DNA from: Opitutales bacterium
GTDB taxonomy: Bacteria; Verrucomicrobiota; Verrucomicrobiia; Opitutales; UBA953
Assembly (NCBI GenBank): GCA_024697185.1
Contig: JAILGB010000010.1
Coordinates: forward strand, 1-51,528
Direction: 5' to 3'
Length of the DNA: 51,528 bases
The position numbers and the translations under genes were made by a program. Under the pieces are notes generated by a model. It did no database searches. It had not been told where the DNA came from and saw only the letters and a list, made by a program, of their open reading frames with translations. Shown piece after piece: positions 47,940-51,528 of this stretch. Position 1 is the first letter of the stretch. Each line of letters starts with the position of its first letter.

Positions 47940-48842
47940 ATGTTCCCCTCTTTGTTCAACAAATTTAAGGCGGGCTTCAAAAAAGCCTTCGGCGGCCTCA
48001 GCGGACTCTTCGCCAAAAAAATCGATCCCGAAACCCTCGACGCCCTCGAAGAAGCCCTCTACGGCGCCGACTTCGGAGTCGAAACCGCCAACGAAATCCT
48101 GGAGGAAATCAAAAAAGCCTACGCCAAAAACAAAGAGCTCCACGGAGCCGACGCCGCCGCAATCGGCAAAGAGATTTTGCAAAAAATCCTCGAAGGCGCC
48201 GAGGGAAAATTCGATCCCGTTCCCGCGACCAGACCCGAAGTCATCGAACTCGTCGGCGTCAACGGCGCGGGCAAAACCACAACGGCGGCAAAACTCGCCT
48301 ATCGCCTCGAACAGGACGGGCACAAAACCGTCTTGGGCGCCTGCGACACTTTTCGAGCCGCCGCCAACGAACAAATCGCCGCCTGGGCAAAAAAACTCGA
48401 CCTCCAGCTCGTCGCCAGCCAGCACGGCGGTGACGCCGCCGCCGTCGCCTTTGACACCGTCAGCGCCGCCAAAGCCCGCAACGCGGATTTCGCCATTCTC
48501 GACACCGCCGGCAGACTCCACACCAAAAGCCACCTGATGGACGAAGTCAAAAAAATCGGCAAAGCCGTCGCCAAAGTCACCGACACCGCACCCCGGCACC
48601 GATGGCTCGTCATCGACGGCACACTCGGCTCCAACTCCATCGAGCAGGCGCGCGTCTTCAACGAACAGTTCGAACTCACAGGACTCATCGTCACAAAACT
48701 CGACGGCAGCTCCCGCGGCGGAGCCCTCGTCGGCATCTGGCGGGAACTCCAAATCCCCGTCTATTTTGTCGGACTCGGCGAAAAACCCGAAGACCTCCAG
48801 CCTTTTTCCACCCAAAACTATATTGACGCCATTTTTAACTAA
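47940..48842 (+). CDS. ftsY: Signal recognition particle receptor FtsY
   Basis: This 300-residue GTPase receives SRP-ribosome complexes at the inner membrane. The N domain (FNKFKAGFKKAFGGLSGLF) opens with a basic amphipathic stretch; there is no long acidic A domain. The G domain has GVNGAGKTT at about 106-114, DTFRAAANEQ, DTAGR and TKLDGSSRGGALVGI. The ATG at 47940 is used because the family begins just there; an earlier in-frame ATG lies inside nusB. Confidence 0.93.
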   Translation: MFPSLFNKFKAGFKKAFGGLSGLFAKKIDPETLDALEEALYGADFGVETANEILEEIKKAYAKNKELHGADAAAIGKEILQKILEGAEGKFDPVPATRPEVIELVGVNGAGKTTTAAKLAYRLEQDGHKTVLGACDTFRAAANEQIAAWAKKLDLQLVASQHGGDAAAVAFDTVSAAKARNADFAILDTAGRLHTKSHLMDEVKKIGKAVAKVTDTAPRHRWLVIDGTLGSNSIEQARVFNEQFELTGLIVTKLDGSSRGGALVGIWRELQIPVYFVGLGEKPEDLQPFSTQNYIDAIFN

Positions 48843-48845
48843 ATT

Positions 48846-49298
48846 ATGCTCCAAGAAAATTTCCTATCCCTCGTCTTTGACGCCCAACAACTGGCAAGCA
48901 TCCGCAGCCTCCAAAAACGCTACAAAGTCGAAAAAATCTCAAAACTCCTGCGAGCCATCGCCGAAAATGCCGACAAGGCAACCGTCAAAAAAACCGTCGC
49001 AAAAGGCAAACAGATCACTTTTCGCGTCAGCAAAAAAACCTTTGAAAACATCAAAAAAATCGCACACAGAAACGGAAACAATTTTTCACAACTCTTCAGA
49101 ACCCTGATCGACCAGACCGAAAAAATCGTTCCCGCCAAAACCCTCAAAAGCCTCGCGGCAAAGGCGGCAAAAAGCGTTCCCGAAAAAACGGCAAAAAATG
49201 GCAAAAAAACCGCTCCCAAAATCCAAAAAGCCGTTCCCGCCAAAAAGAAAACAAAGCCCGTTCCCGCCAAAAAAGTCTTAAAGAAAAAATCCCGATGA
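48846..49298 (+). CDS. Ribbon-helix-helix-like protein with a histone H1-like basic tail
   Basis: This 150-residue protein is not assigned to a family. The middle part ITFRVSKKTFENIKKIA with SQLFRTLIDQ looks like a ribbon-helix-helix DNA-binding unit (a beta strand with alternating residues, then two helices). From about 90 the sequence turns into a Lys/Ala/Pro tail (ending KPVPAKKVLKKKSR), as in H1-like bacterial proteins. Part of the tail is written by copies of the CGTTCCCGC word. It follows ftsY by 3 bases and overlaps ispH by 4. Confidence 0.6.
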   Translation: MLQENFLSLVFDAQQLASIRSLQKRYKVEKISKLLRAIAENADKATVKKTVAKGKQITFRVSKKTFENIKKIAHRNGNNFSQLFRTLIDQTEKIVPAKTLKSLAAKAAKSVPEKTAKNGKKTAPKIQKAVPAKKKTKPVPAKKVLKKKSR

Positions 49299-50164
49299 AA
49301 GTTTTGCGGGCAAAAAGCGCCGGATTTTGCAAGGGCGTCGAACGCGCGATCAACATCGCCCTCCGCGATGCCAAGACCGGACGCTATTCGCATATTTTTA
49401 CCGACGGACCGCTCATCCACAACAACCAGATGATGGCGGAACTCGCCGGACACGGCGTTCGCGAACTCGACAGCGACCACAAAAACCTCACGGCGATCCC
49501 GCCGCAGGAAAGGGACAAATGCGCCATTATCGTGCGCGCCCACGGCATCACACCCCAAAGACGCGAGATTCTCAAAAAACTCGGCATCGATTTTCACGAC
49601 GCCACCTGTCCCGACGTCGCCAAAATCGCCGGACGTGTCAAAATGTGCGCCAACAAAGGATTCGCAACCGTCATTTTCGGAGACCCCCAACACCCCGAAG
49701 TCGTCGGTATCCTCGGATACGCCCAAGAGCGCGGATACGCCGTCAGGACATTGGAGGATATTCAAAAACTGCCGCCGCTCGGCGACAAAGTCTGCTTAGT
49801 CTCCCAATCGACCATGTTCGTCGATGATTTTGAAAAAATCGCCGAAGCCCTCAAAAAACGTTTCCCCGCCGCCGAAATCTACAACACGATCTGCGGCGCG
49901 ACACGGGACCGCCAAGGCGATATTCCCGCCCTCGTCGAACAAGGCGCACAAGCCATCGTCGTCATCGGTGGCAGACACTCCGCCAACACCGTCAAACTCG
50001 CAAAACTCGTCGAAGCCAGCTCCGTGCCGTGCTTCCATATCGAAACCCTCGCGGAACTCGATCTCAACGCCCTCAAAAGTTTTAAAACCGTCGGCGTCAC
50101 CGCAGGAGCCTCAACACCGGGATTCCTCATCGACGAAGTCTGCAACGCAATCGAAAAACTATAG
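49295..50164 (+). CDS. ispH: 4-hydroxy-3-methylbut-2-enyl diphosphate reductase
   Basis: This 289-residue iron-sulfur enzyme makes IPP and DMAPP in the last MEP step. The first cluster cysteine is Cys12 (AGFCKGVERAI), the second in DATCPDVAK and the third in TICGATRDRQ. The catalytic Glu region and the VIGGRHSANTVKL and AGASTPGFLIDEV motifs are present. ATGA overlap with the upstream gene suggests coupled translation. It is the third MEP gene of the window. Confidence 0.95.
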   Translation: MKVLRAKSAGFCKGVERAINIALRDAKTGRYSHIFTDGPLIHNNQMMAELAGHGVRELDSDHKNLTAIPPQERDKCAIIVRAHGITPQRREILKKLGIDFHDATCPDVAKIAGRVKMCANKGFATVIFGDPQHPEVVGILGYAQERGYAVRTLEDIQKLPPLGDKVCLVSQSTMFVDDFEKIAEALKKRFPAAEIYNTICGATRDRQGDIPALVEQGAQAIVVIGGRHSANTVKLAKLVEASSVPCFHIETLAELDLNALKSFKTVGVTAGASTPGFLIDEVCNAIEKL

Positions 50165-50392
50165 CCGCGCCGCGGGAACGCCGGGAATGGCGGGAAACGG
50201 GAACGCGATAGCGGGCTGGGTGCGCTCGGCGGGAACAGAAATTTTGAATCCTAAAATCTGTGGATCCTAAAAAACTTGTTCCCGTATGGATGTTTTTTAT
50301 TCTTTTTTGAAAAAATTTGCTTGTTTTTTTTTTTTACGTATTGTAAAATCATTGTAGGAAATTTTTAAGCGAAAACAAATTCTTATAATCTT

Positions 50393-51151
50393 ATGAAAAA
50401 ATACATAGCAGCACTAACACTTATCGCAGCGGGAACGACACTGGCGAATGCGGAGAATGTTTTGACGCAGTATGCCACGATGTCGGACCTTGTGAGCAAG
50501 GCGGCAACGATTACGGCGACGAATGTCAGCGCCAATTACGCGAACAGCGTGACGGCTTATGCTTTTGCCGCCGGCACAAATTCGTTTCTCAACATTACGG
50601 ATACCGATCTTTACAGCTACGTGACCGGCGGGACCGGCTATTTGACGGTGGCGGCATGGATCAAGGCGGATTCCGTTACGGAAAACTCCGTCTTCTCGTT
50701 TGGCGGGCAAGGCGACGGCGTCAAGTTTGCCCTCAAAGACGGCAAAATGCAGTTTACGACAAAAAATGTTGCGGACAAGAATACGAACTCGGCGAGCATT
50801 ACGGCAGGAGACTGGACGCTTGTCGCTTGGGCGCTTGATCTCTCGAAGAGCACCAATTCTCAAGTCTATGTCGGCAACTCGACGACCACGATAAATGTCG
50901 GCACTTGGAATGCGGCGAATCCGCAGACCTTTGCCATCGGTTCCGGCAACAGCGGCAATCTTCGCGACGGTTACCTCGGCGAGATTGCAAATCTGACCGT
51001 GTTCAAGTCCGACTCTTTGGCGGATGCGTCGGAGGTTGTTGCGAAAATGGGCAGCGCCCCCGTCCTCGTTCCCGAGCCGTCAATGTTCGGCTTGTTGGCA
51101 GGCATCGGCGCCTTGGCACTCGTCGGCGCGCGTCGCCGCCGTTCCCGCTAA
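50393..51151 (+). CDS. PEP-CTERM protein with LamG/concanavalin-like domain
   Basis: This 252-residue exported protein has a signal peptide (MKKYIAALTLIAAGTTLANA). The mid part YLTVAAWIKADSVTENSVFS and the ATINVGTWN-type strands resemble a LamG/concanavalin jelly roll, which binds glycans in other proteins. The C-terminus is VPEPSMFGLLAGIGALALVG plus a basic end (residues about 226-252), the PEP-CTERM signal recognised by exosortase for export to the surface, often linked to exopolysaccharide. TATAAT at 50384-50389 lies just 3 bases before the ATG; a longer leader from an upstream TATTGT is an alternative. Confidence 0.88.
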   Translation: MKKYIAALTLIAAGTTLANAENVLTQYATMSDLVSKAATITATNVSANYANSVTAYAFAAGTNSFLNITDTDLYSYVTGGTGYLTVAAWIKADSVTENSVFSFGGQGDGVKFALKDGKMQFTTKNVADKNTNSASITAGDWTLVAWALDLSKSTNSQVYVGNSTTTINVGTWNAANPQTFAIGSGNSGNLRDGYLGEIANLTVFKSDSLADASEVVAKMGSAPVLVPEPSMFGLLAGIGALALVGARRRRSR

Positions 51152-51166
51152 TTTTTGCGACTTAAC

Positions 51167-51207
51167 AAAATCGCGTTCCCGTAAAATCCGCGGGAACGCG
51201 ATTTTTT
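51167..51207 (+). terminator. Long terminator after the first PEP-CTERM gene
   Basis: AAAATCGCGTTCCCG (51167-51181) pairs with CGGGAACGCGATTTT (51191-51205) around a 9-base loop, then T. It is an inverted pair of the iterated word. Confidence 0.85.
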
Positions 51208-51390
51208 GTTCTCGGATCAGAATTTGCGGGAACGCGAAAGCGGGAACGGGAAAGCAGCTTTTGTTTTAATAGAGACACAGAGGCGCAGTTGGCGGCTTCT
51301 GTTTTTTTGTTGGACTGACAAAGTCTCGAAAATCTCAGTGCCCCGTGTTAAAAATAAAAGCGAACGGTGAAGAAAAATTAAGGAAAAAAG
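51208..51390. other. Short gap between the two convergent PEP-CTERM genes
   Basis: No gene is seen here. It contains several GCGGGAACG copies and is bounded by two hairpins. Confidence 0.5.
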
Positions 51391-51425
51391 AAACGCGTTC
51401 CCGCGGATTTCACGGGAACGCGTTT
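51391..51425. terminator. Bidirectional terminator for the second PEP-CTERM gene
   Basis: AAACGCGTTCCCG (51391-51403) pairs with CGGGAACGCGTTT (51413-51425), 9-base loop; runs of T flank it on both strands. Confidence 0.8.
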
Positions 51426-51443
51426 TATTTTTACCTCAAAAAA

Positions 51444-51528
51444 TTAGCGTGCGCGACGACGGCGTGCACCGACAAGTGCCAAAGCTCCGATACCTGCCAG
51501 CAAACCAAATGCCGAAGGCTCGGGAATG
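51444..51528 (-). CDS. C-terminal end of a second PEP-CTERM protein (cut by window edge)
   Basis: Read on the minus strand, the last 27 codons give IPEPSAFGLLAGIGALALVG followed by ARRRRAR and TAA at 51446-51444. This is almost the same tail as that of the gene ending at 51151, so an exosortase-sorted paralogue faces it. Only the sorting signal is inside the window; the body of the protein cannot be judged. Confidence 0.85.
   Translation of the reverse strand, partial: IPEPSAFGLLAGIGALALVGARRRRAR

Noticed and set aside
47901-48854. Long antisense frame opposite ftsY
   Set aside because: ftsY has clear GTPase motifs in the plus frame; the antisense product is low-complexity and lacks any motif.

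Overview
The window looks like a chromosomal stretch of a Gram-negative, probably verrucomicrobial (Opitutales-like) bacterium. This is inferred from four things: lipid A synthesis (lpxB), a long insert-containing IspG, PEP-CTERM sorting tails and a SMUG1-type uracil-DNA glycosylase. The assignment is not certain, and no 16S rRNA gene is present.

Layout. 1-591 is non-coding. 592-5866 is a surface-glycan block with two phosphoglycosyl transferases, a membrane nucleotide-sugar dehydratase and a PLP aminotransferase. It is followed by tRNA-Leu(UAG), an MsbA-like ABC exporter, a Ppx/GppA phosphatase on the minus strand, and prmC. 10.0-18.1 kb is a fused str/S10 ribosomal cluster (rpsL, rpsG, fusA, rpsJ, rplC, rplD, rplW, rplB, rpsS, rplV, rpsC, rplP). 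It carries a small secreted-protein gene between rpsS and rplV and stops after rplP. hisG follows. 19.2-21.3 kb holds two tandemly duplicated genes with FGE-sulfatase/C-type-lectin domains, whose C-terminal segments look like the variable regions of a diversity-generating retroelement. 21.4-26.4 kb is nuoB-nuoC-nuoD-thrS-ispF. 26.4-27.1 kb is a minus-strand exonuclease plus a tiny Cys-containing ORF. 27.2-34.4 kb carries pyrE, ispG, lpxB, a cupin, tRNA-Asn, sppA and a SMUG1-type glycosylase. 34.4-40.5 kb is an accessory island: a DUF3298-like secreted protein, broken Rhs/YD-repeat fragments, immunity-like paralogues and orphans. 40.6-51.1 kb returns to housekeeping genes (HAD phosphatase, ftsK, ligA, ribH, nusB, ftsY, a basic-tail protein, ispH) and ends with two convergent PEP-CTERM genes, the second cut by the window edge.

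The most striking global signal is a short word, GCGGGAACG (and its complement CGTTCCCGC), repeated several times per kilobase over most of the window, inside genes and between them. Inverted pairs of the word build many of the terminators. It is sparse in the ribosomal cluster and in the Rhs island. This resembles DNA-uptake sequences or HIP1-type iterated words, and I know of no description of it in this group. Many promoters place TATAAT only 6-10 bases before the ATG, so leaderless transcripts seem common.
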